Shown here one piece after another: positions 8,907-18,152 of a stretch of 64,000 nt of DNA. The notes under the pieces are model-generated. The model was not told the DNA's origin, did no database searches, and was given only the letters and a program-made list of their open reading frames with translations. The translations under genes were made by a program, and so were the position numbers. The first letter of the stretch is position 1, and every line of letters begins with the position of its first letter. The DNA comes from SURF-28 sp034521465 (GTDB lineage Bacteria > Bacteroidota > Ignavibacteria > Ignavibacteriales > Melioribacteraceae): assembly GCA_034521465.1 (NCBI GenBank), contig JAXHMN010000016.1, positions 124,001 through 188,000 of the forward strand. Reading direction: 5' to 3'.

Positions 8907-10373
8907 ATGTTACGAGTTGCCATTCCATTAGTGATACTATTTTCAATATCAATTCTGCCGCAAACTAAAATTCAAATTTCCGATGACACACAAACTTGTA
9001 TTGATTGTCATGATATGGTGACACCGGGGATTGTACGCGATTGGGAATCAAGCAGGCATGCTTCTACTAATTTAAGTTCGGCTTTGGAAAAAGATCAACT
9101 AAGTAGGAGAATAAGCATTGACGCAATACCTGATGAACTAGACGGCTCAATAGTTATTGGCTGCTTCGAATGTCATTCTCTTAACACTGAAGCTCATCAA
9201 GACTCATTCGATCATTTTGGTTATAGTATTAATGTGATCGTCACACCCGATGATTGTAAAACATGTCACCCTGTTGAAGTTGAAGAGTATGTTAGTTCTA
9301 AAAAGGGATTTGCTTACGCTAACTTAGCTGATAATAGTGTTTATCATACGTTGGTTGAAACAGTTACTTCATCAAAGAGAATTGAAAACTCGAAAGTAGT
9401 ACAGGATGAAAGCAGTGAACTTACAAAGGGAGAGACGTGCAACGCTTGTCACGGTACAGTGGTTGAAGTTGACGGAACAAAACTGGTTAATACAGCACTA
9501 GGAGAAATTGAGGTTCCGAACTTAACCAACTGGCCGAATCAGGGTGTTGGCAGAATTAATCCCGATGGTTCAAAAGGTGCATGTACTGCATGTCACCCCC
9601 GTCACAGTTTTTCCATAGAAATTGCACGTCAACCCTATACTTGCGGTCAATGTCATCTTGAACCTGATGTCCCGGCATTTAATGTTTATAAGGAAAGCAA
9701 GCACGGTAATATTTATCAGTCAATGAAATCAAAATTCAATTGGGAAGAAGTTCCTTGGGAAATAGGTAAAGATTTTAAAACTCCTACTTGTGCAAGCTGT
9801 CATAATAGTTTGATTGTTGATGCGCAAGGTTCCGTTATTGCAGAAAGGTCACACGATTTTGGTTCGAGATTGTGGGTAAGAATATTCGGTTTGATATATT
9901 CGCACCCTCAGCCCAAATTCGGGGATACTTATAGGATAAAAAATGCGGACGGTCTTCCGCTTCCGACTACGTTTTCGAATCAGACAGCTGATGAATACTT
10001 AATAGGTGAAGAAGAACAACTCTCAAGAAAAGCAGTGATGCAAAGTATTTGTGTCGGCTGCCACGGAACAAGCTGGAGTGAACAACAACTTGCAAAAATC
10101 GACAATGTTAATGAAGAAGTTAACCAAATGGTACTTGCGGCTACCGAATTAATGCAGACAGCATGGGATGAAGGATTGGAAGATCCTACAAATCCTTTCG
10201 ACGAGCAGATTGAAATTTTATGGCAGAGGCAATGGTTGTTTTATGCAAACTCCGTAAGGTACGGTACCGCAATGATGGGTCCCGATTATTCAACGTTTAA
10301 AAACGGCTGGTGGGAGCTAACTCAGACTCTACAGAAAATGCACGATTTGATTCAGACAAAATCCCTTAAGTGA
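8907..10373 (+). CDS. octaheme c-type cytochrome of the hydroxylamine oxidoreductase (HAO) family
   Basis: 488 residues with a signal peptide and eight CxxCH motifs (CIDCH, CFECH, CKTCH, CNACH, CTACH, CGQCH, CASCH, CVGCH), so a periplasmic octaheme protein. The stretch NQGVGRINPDGSKGACTACH and the following RHSF, CGQCH and SKHGNIY blocks are typical of HAO and its reducing relatives. These catalyse hydroxylamine or hydrazine oxidation, or nitrite/hydroxylamine reduction. The C-terminal MMGPDY is present but the neighbouring residues differ from what I remember of HAO. A good ribosome-binding site (GGAGG) precedes ATG 8907. Direction of catalysis cannot be settled from sequence; in a non-nitrifier, nitrite or hydroxylamine reduction is more likely. 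ccm genes follow. Confidence 0.85.
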   Translation: MLRVAIPLVILFSISILPQTKIQISDDTQTCIDCHDMVTPGIVRDWESSRHASTNLSSALEKDQLSRRISIDAIPDELDGSIVIGCFECHSLNTEAHQDSFDHFGYSINVIVTPDDCKTCHPVEVEEYVSSKKGFAYANLADNSVYHTLVETVTSSKRIENSKVVQDESSELTKGETCNACHGTVVEVDGTKLVNTALGEIEVPNLTNWPNQGVGRINPDGSKGACTACHPRHSFSIEIARQPYTCGQCHLEPDVPAFNVYKESKHGNIYQSMKSKFNWEEVPWEIGKDFKTPTCASCHNSLIVDAQGSVIAERSHDFGSRLWVRIFGLIYSHPQPKFGDTYRIKNADGLPLPTTFSNQTADEYLIGEEEQLSRKAVMQSICVGCHGTSWSEQQLAKIDNVNEEVNQMVLAATELMQTAWDEGLEDPTNPFDEQIEILWQRQWLFYANSVRYGTAMMGPDYSTFKNGWWELTQTLQKMHDLIQTKSLK

Positions 10374-10422
10374 GAAGAATTTTCAGGGATATGAGAAACA
10401 TTTTAGTGCCTAAAATAAATTT

Positions 10423-10450
10423 AGAGCGGCTCAATTTTATGCCGCTCTTT
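10423..10450 (+). terminator. probable rho-independent terminator after the octaheme cytochrome
   Basis: An 8-bp GC-rich stem, AGAGCGGC with GCCGCTCT, encloses a 10-base loop and is followed by only a short T run. It lies 50 bases after the cytochrome stop and before ccmC. Confidence 0.6.
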
Positions 10451-10642
10451 GGTATGAGCAGTTAATTATATTCATTGTCAAATTATCCGCTTTTTTCTAT
10501 ATTTAACAGCATTAATCGGTACAAGATATCTTATTTTAGTCCATTCAGTAAATAAATATATTTTTGTGGATTTGCCTTGAATAATTGGTTGTTCTGGTCT
10601 AATTTTTGTACCTAATTTAACATCAATTCAAAAAAGGGAATT

Positions 10643-11350
10643 ATGAAGAGTATTATTTGGAAAATCCTTCTTTTCGTTTTAATGACTTTTGTGATAGTCG
10701 CCGGTATTTCATTTGAAATAGTTAAGTCGCCATCTTCATGGAATCAATTCCCGATGATACCCGGTTTAGAAGAAAAAGCAAAAATTATATTTTTCCACGT
10801 TCCCACAGCTTGGCTCGCCGTCATTGCATTTTTGATGGCAATGATTTACGGTGTAAAATACTTGGTCAAAGGAAATTTGGATAACGATGCAAAATCAAAC
10901 GCAGCTCTTCAACTTGGATTTATATTTTCAATACTTGCAACTGTAACAGGTTCAATTTGGGCTAAGTTTACTTGGGGCGCTTTTTGGCATTGGGACCCTC
11001 GTGAAACATCAATATTTATTTTGTTGTTAATATATGGTTCTTTATTTGCTTTGAGATCGGCAATTGAAAATGAAGATAAGCGTGCACGTCTTTCAGCGGT
11101 TTACTCGATAATTGCATTCTTAACCGTTCCGTTTTTCATTTTTATTATGCCGAGAATTATGACCGGACTTCATCCGGGTTCGGCAAATGATGACAATGCC
11201 GGTCCGGTTGTAGATTTTCAGATGGATGCAAACATGATGCTGGTTTTTTACTTATCTTTATTAGCGTTTACCATATTATATTTTTGGATGTGGAGAATCA
11301 GTTACAGATCTATTATAATTAAAGACAAACTTTCTAAAACATTAATATAG
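10643..11350 (+). CDS. ccmC: haem exporter/cytochrome c maturation protein CcmC
   Basis: A 235-residue six-helix membrane protein that passes haem to CcmE on the outer face of the inner membrane. It contains the tryptophan-rich haem-handling loop WGAFWHWDPRETS (about residues 112-124) with flanking histidines (FFHVPTAW early, and LHPGSAND in the second periplasmic loop), as expected of CcmC. ATG 10643 follows AAGGGAATT. It heads a ccmC-ccmD-ccmE-ccmF run; no ccmA/ccmB, ccmG or ccmH is in the window. Length matches the family. Confidence 0.92.
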   Translation: MKSIIWKILLFVLMTFVIVAGISFEIVKSPSSWNQFPMIPGLEEKAKIIFFHVPTAWLAVIAFLMAMIYGVKYLVKGNLDNDAKSNAALQLGFIFSILATVTGSIWAKFTWGAFWHWDPRETSIFILLLIYGSLFALRSAIENEDKRARLSAVYSIIAFLTVPFFIFIMPRIMTGLHPGSANDDNAGPVVDFQMDANMMLVFYLSLLAFTILYFWMWRISYRSIIIKDKLSKTLI

Positions 11351-11352
11351 AG

Positions 11353-11526
11353 GTGGAGTTGGAAAGCTTATACGATTTTTTAAATAACAATTCGATCTAC
11401 ATAGTTCTATTTATCGTTCTTGTAGTGTGGCTGGGTATTTTTGTATTCCTTTGGAATACGGATAAACGGCTAAAAAAGATTGAAGAAGAATTAGAATCCG
11501 AAGGGAGATTAGAAGATGAAAAATAA
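11353..11526 (+). CDS. ccmD: CcmD-like small membrane protein
   Basis: A 57-residue reading frame fitted exactly between ccmC and ccmE. It begins with GTG two bases after the ccmC stop (TTG 11359 is an alternative) and its last codons overlap the ATG of ccmE at 11516. One hydrophobic helix (about residues 16-34, YIVLFIVLVVWLGIFVF) is followed by a charged coiled segment (DKRLKKIEEELESEG). Position, size and shape match CcmD, which helps release holo-CcmE from CcmABC. Sequence conservation in this family is low, so context carries the call. Confidence 0.8.
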   Translation: MELESLYDFLNNNSIYIVLFIVLVVWLGIFVFLWNTDKRLKKIEEELESEGRLEDEK

Positions 11527-11911
11527 ATATATTTTTGGCGGTGGTATTATAGTAGTTTTTCTTGCACTTATGTCCTACTTGTTTACACAAACTAACGTTA
11601 GTTACGAAGAAGACTTTGCGCAAATCGTTAATAGTTCAAACGATAAAACCGTAAAAGCAACCGGTGAGTGGGTTAAGTCTGAAAAATACCAACTAGATAA
11701 CAAAAAGAAAATATTTTCCTTTTATATGAAAGATTACAATGGGAATGAAATGAAAGTTGTTTATAACGGTTCAATGCCAAACAACTTTGAATCATCTACA
11801 AGTGTTGTTGTTACCGGCAAATATCAAAACGGTTACTTTTACGCAACGGATATTCTTACTAAATGCCCGTCAAAATACGAAGAGCAATTTGACGGAAGCG
11901 CAAGCTCTTAA
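11516..11911 (+). CDS. ccmE: haem chaperone CcmE, CxxxY type
   Basis: 131 residues: one N-terminal helix, then an OB-fold periplasmic domain (VKATGEWV, MKVVYNGSMPNNF, VVVTGKYQNGYFYATDIL). CcmE covalently carries haem for delivery to apocytochromes. The classical binding motif is HxxxY; here the equivalent position reads LTKCPSKYE, giving Cys117 and Tyr121. This is the CxxxY variant known from some archaea and sulfate reducers. ATG lies inside the ccmD reading frame, so the two are coupled. Confidence 0.9.
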   Translation: MKNKYIFGGGIIVVFLALMSYLFTQTNVSYEEDFAQIVNSSNDKTVKATGEWVKSEKYQLDNKKKIFSFYMKDYNGNEMKVVYNGSMPNNFESSTSVVVTGKYQNGYFYATDILTKCPSKYEEQFDGSASS

Positions 11912-11931
11912 CTGAAAGGAGTCAATTAATA

Positions 11932-14352
11932 ATGATAGGTAATATAGCTTTAACAATAGGACTTTTAGCAAGTCTTTTTACCCTTACAATGTATTTTTTT
12001 ACGGTTAAGGGATATAAAAACACAAAGAATTTTGCGAGAATTGGTTTTCATGCAACCGCAATAATGGTAATTGCGGCAAGCGCACTTTTACTCTACGCAA
12101 TTCTTACTCATCAGTATCAATACAATTATGTTTATAATTACAGTAATAGTGATCTGCCGACCGGATTGTTGATGTCAACTTTTTATGCCGGTCAAGAAGG
12201 CAGCTTTATGTTCTGGCTTTTATGTGCTTCAATAGTCGGTTTGGTGTTGTTAGAGTACACTTCCAAAAGAGGTGATCTTGAAGAACGTACAATGTTATTC
12301 TATACATTGGTTGTTACCTTTTTACTGATTATGGTTAATCCATTACTTAAATCTCCATTCAATTACATTTGGGCAGAACCAAGTTTTCTTAACGCTAAAA
12401 ATATAAACGCTACCTTCCTAAGTTTACCGTTTATGCAGAATTTTATTTTTAATGACCCCAATAACGGAACCACTTTTGTTCAGATGAGTAAAGAGCTGTA
12501 CGCTCAACTTACAGCTAACGGAATAGCAATAAATGATTTTATTGTGGAAGGCAAAGGGTTGAATCCGTTACTGCAAAACTTTTGGATGCAAATTCATCCG
12601 CCTATATTATTTGTAGGTTTTTCTATGGCCGCCGTACCGTTTGCATTTGCAATGGCAGCTGTCGTTAAAAACGAATATGACAAATGGATCAGACAATCAC
12701 TTCCCTGGATTTTAGCCGGAATGATGGTGCTCGGTTTAGCTATTATGCTGGGTGGTTACTGGGCTTACGGTGTTCTCGGATGGGGCGGTTACTGGGGCTG
12801 GGACCCGGTTGAAAACTCCTCGCTTGTTCCCTGGATTGTCGGCATAGCTCTGATACACACAATGCTTATTCAGAAAAAATCACAAGCTAAAGGTGGTAAC
12901 GGACGTTTTGTAAAAACAAATCTGATACTCGCCGTAATGACATATGTACTTGTGCTTTACAGTACATTCTTAACAAGAAGTGGAATTTTAGGTGATGCCT
13001 CAGTGCACTCGTTTGTCAGTCCCGGAATGATGGTTTACTTTTTCTTAACTCTTTTTATCGGTTCCTTCATTTTGATTGGTGTTGGCGGAATAGCTTACAG
13101 ATGGAAACATTTGAATGAAAAGTATAGTGATGAGAGCAACGGACTTTCGAGAGAGTTAGCTTTATTTACCGGCGCTGTTACATTGCTCGCATCTGCAATT
13201 ATAATATTAGTTGGTACAAGCGCTCCGATTTTTGGTCAATCGGTTGAGATTCGTTTTTATAATGAAATGCATCTTCCTTTAGCGATTATAATTGGTTTAC
13301 TAAACGGCTTCAGTTTATTCTTAAAATGGCAGTACACTAAACGTGAAGAAATTATTAAGAATTCAAGAAACGCAATTATTGGTTCGATTGTTACCACACT
13401 TCTTATCGTAATTTTTGGCGGCATTACCGATGTAATGCTGATTATTTTCACTTTCGCTGCTTCTTTTGCGTTAGTTGTTAATTTAGAAATTGCATTGAAA
13501 ATAATAAGAGGAAGAAAATCTCATATCGGCGCTTACGTAGCTCATATTGGAATAGCTCTTTTTATGCTTGGCGTAATTGCAACCGGTGGTTATACATTAG
13601 AAGAACAAGTCGATTTGGTTAAAGGAGAACCGACAGAAGTTCTCGGTTATGAATTAACCTTTAGCGGTTTTACAACTTTTGACGGCGGCAAAAAATATGC
13701 TTTCAACATTGATATAGGCAAAAACGGCGAAACGAAAGATCAAATCTCTCCGGTTATGTATATTGCCGAATTTAACAACAGTTTGATGCGCGAACCCGAT
13801 ATTTTAAATATGGTTACAAAAGATTTTTACGTATCGCCACTCGGTTATGACCAGGGCGGACAAACGGCGCAGCATAATCATGACGATTCCTTTACAATTC
13901 AAAAAGGTAACTCAGTTGATTATAACGGTAAACAGATTACTTTTAGCGGATTTGAATTCCCCCAAGAGTCAATGAGTTCAATGATGGATGGCGGCGCATT
14001 TGAAATTAGCGCTTTACTATCCGTTGTCACAGACGGAAACAGTTACGATGTTAAGACTATAATGAAAAGTGAAGGTGGAGAACGGTCATTTGTTCCTGCA
14101 GAAATTCCCGAAGCAAATCTTAAAATTGAAATGACAAATCTTGATGCGTCCGGTACAATTGCTGTTGAACTTTCATCACTTGACGGTAGTGATACTGATA
14201 CCCATTCTGCTCCCAATACTCAACCAAAGGAAGTACTTTCAATTGAAGCAAGCATAAAACCGTTTATCAATTTGGTTTGGGCTGGAGTATTAGTTATGGT
14301 AGCCGGATTTGTTATTGCTGTAAGTAGAAGAACTAAAGAATCGCAGAATTAA
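11932..14352 (+). CDS. ccmF: cytochrome c haem lyase subunit CcmF
   Basis: An 806-residue polytopic membrane protein. It carries the tryptophan-rich haem site GWGGYWGWDPVENSSLVPW (about residues 280-298) and the periplasmic-histidine region FWMQIHPPILFVG, both hallmarks of CcmF, which ligates haem to CxxCH peptides. It is longer than the roughly 650-residue proteobacterial form because of an extended C-terminal periplasmic domain (about residues 560-770) ahead of the final helix. AAAGGAG precedes the ATG. It is the last gene of the ccm run and is followed by a strong terminator. Confidence 0.93.
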   Translation: MIGNIALTIGLLASLFTLTMYFFTVKGYKNTKNFARIGFHATAIMVIAASALLLYAILTHQYQYNYVYNYSNSDLPTGLLMSTFYAGQEGSFMFWLLCASIVGLVLLEYTSKRGDLEERTMLFYTLVVTFLLIMVNPLLKSPFNYIWAEPSFLNAKNINATFLSLPFMQNFIFNDPNNGTTFVQMSKELYAQLTANGIAINDFIVEGKGLNPLLQNFWMQIHPPILFVGFSMAAVPFAFAMAAVVKNEYDKWIRQSLPWILAGMMVLGLAIMLGGYWAYGVLGWGGYWGWDPVENSSLVPWIVGIALIHTMLIQKKSQAKGGNGRFVKTNLILAVMTYVLVLYSTFLTRSGILGDASVHSFVSPGMMVYFFLTLFIGSFILIGVGGIAYRWKHLNEKYSDESNGLSRELALFTGAVTLLASAIIILVGTSAPIFGQSVEIRFYNEMHLPLAIIIGLLNGFSLFLKWQYTKREEIIKNSRNAIIGSIVTTLLIVIFGGITDVMLIIFTFAASFALVVNLEIALKIIRGRKSHIGAYVAHIGIALFMLGVIATGGYTLEEQVDLVKGEPTEVLGYELTFSGFTTFDGGKKYAFNIDIGKNGETKDQISPVMYIAEFNNSLMREPDILNMVTKDFYVSPLGYDQGGQTAQHNHDDSFTIQKGNSVDYNGKQITFSGFEFPQESMSSMMDGGAFEISALLSVVTDGNSYDVKTIMKSEGGERSFVPAEIPEANLKIEMTNLDASGTIAVELSSLDGSDTDTHSAPNTQPKEVLSIEASIKPFINLVWAGVLVMVAGFVIAVSRRTKESQN

Positions 14353-14378
14353 TCGCGATAATATATTTGTTTTTAATT

Positions 14379-14405
14379 AAAGCGGCTTTCGAGCCGCTTT
14401 TTTTT
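14379..14405 (+). terminator. rho-independent terminator after ccmF
   Basis: A 9-bp stem, AAAGCGGCT with AGCCGCTTT, closed by the stable tetraloop TTCG and followed by a run of T. It lies between the convergent ccmF and histidine kinase genes and could serve both. Confidence 0.88.
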
Positions 14406-15792
14406 ATGTCATTTTTATGCTAGGCAAATTAATTATAAATATTGTACCGGTCGGGGAATTATTGGAAATTGAAATTTTCCCATTCATAGCGGTTACTATA
14501 GATTTTACTAAACTCAGACCTAAACCAAAACCTTTAATTCCCGCCTTTTGAGGGTCTTCGCCTCGGTAAAACCTATCAAAAACTTTTTCTCGTTCGTCTA
14601 ATGATATACCGATTCCATGGTCTCTTACTTCTACAATAATATTGTCTTTATCTTTTTGAATGCATACTTCAACTTGCTTATCTTGGTCCGAATATTTCAG
14701 AGCATTATCTACAAGGTTTTTAATTACAATTCTGAAATAATCATCCTTGCCACGTACATATAAATCCTCCTCGGTTTTAATTGTAACTTGCTTATAATAG
14801 TCAGAGTTAAGAGTGTTTGATATAAGTTTACTAATATTAAATATTTGCTTTGATTCTGCACAAACATTGCAGTCATTAGCTAAAATCAACATTGAGCTAA
14901 TTAAGTGAATCATTTTCTCGGTTTCGTTGTGGAGTACTTTTAAACTATCCTTATATTCTTGAACTGTGTGTTCTGCTTTTGATAAATATTCAATTTCTGA
15001 TTTGAGTGTTGTTAAGGGTGTCATTAATTGGTGAGCAGCGTTATCGCTGAAATTAGAAATTTGATTAACCTGCTTTTCCAATCTATCAAACAAATTATTT
15101 AGTGTGTCTCTCAAACGGCCTATTTCATCATCAGGTTCTGCGTTAAATGATAATCTCTTGTTTAAATTTCTGGCAGATATTTCATTAGAAGTATTTATAA
15201 TGTTATTAATTGGTTCAAATGTTCTTTTTGCTAAAAAGATACTTAGAAAAAGAATTAGCATAACTGTAAGAGGAGCAAAAATTAAATTGTAAATTAAAAG
15301 GTTGTCTTTGATTTTGGTTAATCCCGTTTTGGGAGTTGCGAGCTGGATAAATCCAAACTCATTACCTTCACTATTCTTTAATTCATGGTACTGTACTCTA
15401 AGTTCTTCTCGATAAGATTTGGTATCGTCGAAAAATTTTTCTTCTTGTAAAGGGTAGGGGGAAAAATCAAAATCTTTTACAGATGAAAGATTTTTACTCT
15501 TAAGTATGACTTTTTTGTTAGTATCAAAAATCTTCATGAAGAAAGGAGCTTCGGTTAATTCTGCTAGGTCGGGTTCTTCAAATTCATGCGGATTAACAAT
15601 TACGAGAGAGTCACCGCTAATCTCAATGGCATTTAAGATGTTTTCCATTTCGTGGTTTAGTTTTGAATTTATGTTTTTATTTAGGACATAATTTATAGAT
15701 ATCCAAAAGACCACGTTAAAGGAGATAAGAAGAAATATAAGTATCGCGCTGTTCCAAAACGCACTTCTTAGAATTGTTTTAGTTAATTTCAT
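14404..15792 (-). CDS. two-component sensor histidine kinase (HAMP type)
   Basis: 462 residues with helices at about 12-34 and 162-184 bracketing a roughly 130-residue periplasmic sensor region. HAMP follows (AKRTFEPINNIINTSNEISA), then HisKA with His254 in AAHQLMTPLTTLK, and HATPase with NLVDNALKYS, DHGIGIS and GFGLGLSLV. The HQL variant of the H-box also occurs in TctE-like kinases. An unusual Cys-x-x-Cys (CNVC, residues 308-311) sits just after the phosphorylation domain. It is co-transcribed with the response regulator, whose stop is 8 bases upstream of this start, and probably regulates the divergent extracellular cytochrome. Confidence 0.9.
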   Translation of the reverse strand: MKLTKTILRSAFWNSAILIFLLISFNVVFWISINYVLNKNINSKLNHEMENILNAIEISGDSLVIVNPHEFEEPDLAELTEAPFFMKIFDTNKKVILKSKNLSSVKDFDFSPYPLQEEKFFDDTKSYREELRVQYHELKNSEGNEFGFIQLATPKTGLTKIKDNLLIYNLIFAPLTVMLILFLSIFLAKRTFEPINNIINTSNEISARNLNKRLSFNAEPDDEIGRLRDTLNNLFDRLEKQVNQISNFSDNAAHQLMTPLTTLKSEIEYLSKAEHTVQEYKDSLKVLHNETEKMIHLISSMLILANDCNVCAESKQIFNISKLISNTLNSDYYKQVTIKTEEDLYVRGKDDYFRIVIKNLVDNALKYSDQDKQVEVCIQKDKDNIIVEVRDHGIGISLDEREKVFDRFYRGEDPQKAGIKGFGLGLSLVKSIVTAMNGKISISNNSPTGTIFIINLPSIKMT

Positions 15793-15799
15793 AGTTTCT

Positions 15800-16468
15800 C
15801 TAGTTATCCAAGAATAAGTATCCCTCGCCGTAGATAGTTTTTATGTATTTATAGGATGAGTTTTCTTCTAGTTTTTTACGTAAATTTTTAACAGTTGCTT
15901 CTATTACGTTAGTGTTTGGAGAGTATGGGACCTGCCAAATTTTCATTGAGATTTCTTCTTTACTAAGAACAGTTCCTTTGTTATCCAAAAAATATTTAAG
16001 TAGATCAAATTCTTTTTCCGAAAGCTTTATTATACCTTCGTTAGTCTCAATATGATGTTTAATTAGATCAAGTGATAAATCCCCAAAATCAATTTTCGAT
16101 ACAGAAGAATTATATCTTCTTACAACTGCTTGAAGTCTTGCAAGCACTTCATCAAAAGAAAAGGGCTTTGTAATATAATCGTCAGCGCCAATATTCAAGG
16201 CATGTACTTTATTTTTTATATCGGTTAAGGCAGTTAGTAAAACAATAGGTGTTTCATTCCCAGACTCTCTAATTTCTCTACATACTTCCTCGCCGTTTTT
16301 ATTCGGCATTCGCCAATCCAATAGAATTACGTCAAATTCTATTTTTGTTAATTGATTTAAACACTCTAAACCATCAAATGCAATCATTGCATTGTGCCCG
16401 GCTTGTAAAAAATTCTTTTTCAAAGATTCTGCAATCGGTTTTTCGTCTTCTGCAATCAAAATATTCAT
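15800..16468 (-). CDS. OmpR-family response regulator
   Basis: 222 residues: a receiver domain with acidic pocket EDE (7-9), phospho-acceptor Asp51 in VILLDWRMP, the conserved Thr (LLTALT) and Lys (ITKPFSFDE), then a winged-helix effector domain (KEFDLLKYFLDNKG, ATVKNLRKKLEE, IKTIYGEGYLF). It is the first gene of the pair with the downstream kinase. It diverges from the T9SS octaheme cytochrome, with a 24-bp perfect palindrome between them. Confidence 0.93.
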   Translation of the reverse strand: MNILIAEDEKPIAESLKKNFLQAGHNAMIAFDGLECLNQLTKIEFDVILLDWRMPNKNGEEVCREIRESGNETPIVLLTALTDIKNKVHALNIGADDYITKPFSFDEVLARLQAVVRRYNSSVSKIDFGDLSLDLIKHHIETNEGIIKLSEKEFDLLKYFLDNKGTVLSKEEISMKIWQVPYSPNTNVIEATVKNLRKKLEENSSYKYIKTIYGEGYLFLDN

Positions 16469-16523
16469 ATCAATTCAATTTTTATGCAAATATAAGACAA
16501 ATCGCTTAGAGTTTACCAAGGGG

Positions 16524-16547
16524 AATTATGAAAAATTTTTCATAATT
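16524..16547. promoter_or_regulatory. 24-bp perfect palindrome, candidate operator
   Basis: AATTATG-AAAAA-TTTTT-CATAATT reads identically on both strands. It sits in the 175-base divergent region between the response regulator (minus) and the extracellular cytochrome (plus). OmpR-type regulators normally bind direct repeats, so this may instead belong to another dimeric regulator or to a bidirectional promoter. Confidence 0.5.
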
Positions 16548-16643
16548 GTTAACTGTACTATAAAAAGATAAGTCGCTACTTTTATTCTGTGAAAATACTA
16601 AAAAATACTTATTTACAATTATTTACTTAAATAGGAGGTCTTG

Positions 16644-18083
16644 ATGCGTAAACTGTTACTAATATCTCTCACAATGTTTGCCTTGTTGTTCATTATGAAT
16701 TTAGAGACAACAGCGCAAGAATTCATTGGTGATGACAAATGTATGTTATGTCATAACAATGAAAATTCAAATACCGGTTACAATATTTATGAAGAATATA
16801 AAAAGACCGGTCATCCATACAAATTAAATGCTGTTGATGGTGCACCGCCGGAATTCCGGAAAACACATCCCCCGGTGTTCCAAACACTCCGGAAGGATAT
16901 ACCTGGGATGATGTATCTCATGTAATAGGAGGATACGGTTGGAAGGCACGTTTTATTGATAAAGACGGTTGGATTCTTTCAGGGGACACCCAATGGAATC
17001 TTGAAACCGAAGAATGGGTTTCTTACAGCAATGATGATTACGACTTTAGCTGTTTTAAGTGTCATACAACCGGGGCTTCACCCGAGGGATCTTGGAATGG
17101 CGTACCGGAAGACAGTTTAGGTACTTGGGCTCAACCCGGAATTAGATGCGAAGGATGTCACGGACCGGGCAGCGAGCATATGGCTAATCCAACTGGTGTT
17201 GCACCGCCTAATACGGGTGACATGCTCACAATAAACGTTTGTTCGGATTGTCATCAGCGCGGCGGTGTAACTAATGCAATACCTGCCAGCGGTGGTTACA
17301 TTAAACATCATGAGCAGATCAATGAAATGAGAGCTTCGAAACACGGCGACGGGCAAGGTGGTGAACTTACCTGCGCAAGTTGTCACGATGCTCATATTGC
17401 TTTAAGATATCCGGATGCTGCCGGGGAAGGATTAAATGGTATTTCAACAACCTGTCAAACATGCCATCCAAATCGTGAAATTCAATTTGACGACGGTTCG
17501 GTTAAAAATATTGATTGTGTAACTTGCCATATGCCAATGGCAAGTAAGTCAGCAGTTGGTATGCAAGTCGGTAATGGCTGGCGTGGTGATGTACCAACTC
17601 ATATAATGGCAATTAATACTGATCCGGTTACTAAGGACGCAATGTTTAATAGTGAAGGTAACCAGGTTGTACTAGATGCAAACGGTCTTGCTGCAGTTAC
17701 TATGGATTTTGCATGCTTACAATGTCATACTAATGAAGATGTTCAATGGGCTTCAACGTTATGCAAAAAACATTCATGAAAATGGAATTACAAGCGTTGA
17801 ATCCGACCAAGAAATTCCGGTTGAATATGACCTGGCACAAAACTATCCGAACCCGTTTAACCCGACAACTACAATTAACTTCTCTATTCCAAAAACTTCC
17901 GAAGTTAGCTTAATTGTTTATTCAATTACAGGTGAAAAGGTTGCAGAGGTTGTAAACAACTTAATGCCCGCAGGAAAACATTCTGTTAAGTTCGATGCAA
18001 GCAGATTGAGCAGCGGTGTTTACATATATAATATAACCGCCGGTGACTTTGTTCAGAGCAGGAAAATGATGCTTATAAAATAA
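16644..18083 (+). CDS. T9SS-exported octaheme c-type cytochrome (two frameshifts)
   Basis: Three overlapping frames give one protein of about 480 residues. They are a signal peptide with CMLCH; a middle part in frame 2 with CFKCH, CEGCH, CSDCH, CASCH, CQTCH, CVTCH and CLQCH; and a C-terminal domain back in frame 3 with NYPNPFNPTTTINFSIP and the end SSGVYIYNITAG...KMMLIK. The C-terminal domain is the type IX sorting signal, so the eight-haem protein should be exported through the outer membrane, unlike ordinary periplasmic cytochromes. Frame changes lie near 16857 and at about 17758 (one extra T). ATG 16644 follows AGGAGGT. The likely role is electron exchange outside the cell; the haem-domain family is not certain. 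Confidence 0.82.
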
Positions 18084-18122
18084 GTTTTGGGGAAATGTAG
18101 TAAACATATAAGTACTTTCTGT

Positions 18123-18152
18123 AGCCGTCTCGATTTTTGAGACGGCTTTTTT
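18123..18152 (+). terminator. rho-independent terminator after the T9SS cytochrome
   Basis: A 9-bp perfect stem, AGCCGTCTC with GAGACGGCT, has a 7-base loop and is followed by five T. It is 40 bases after the cytochrome stop. Confidence 0.88.
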
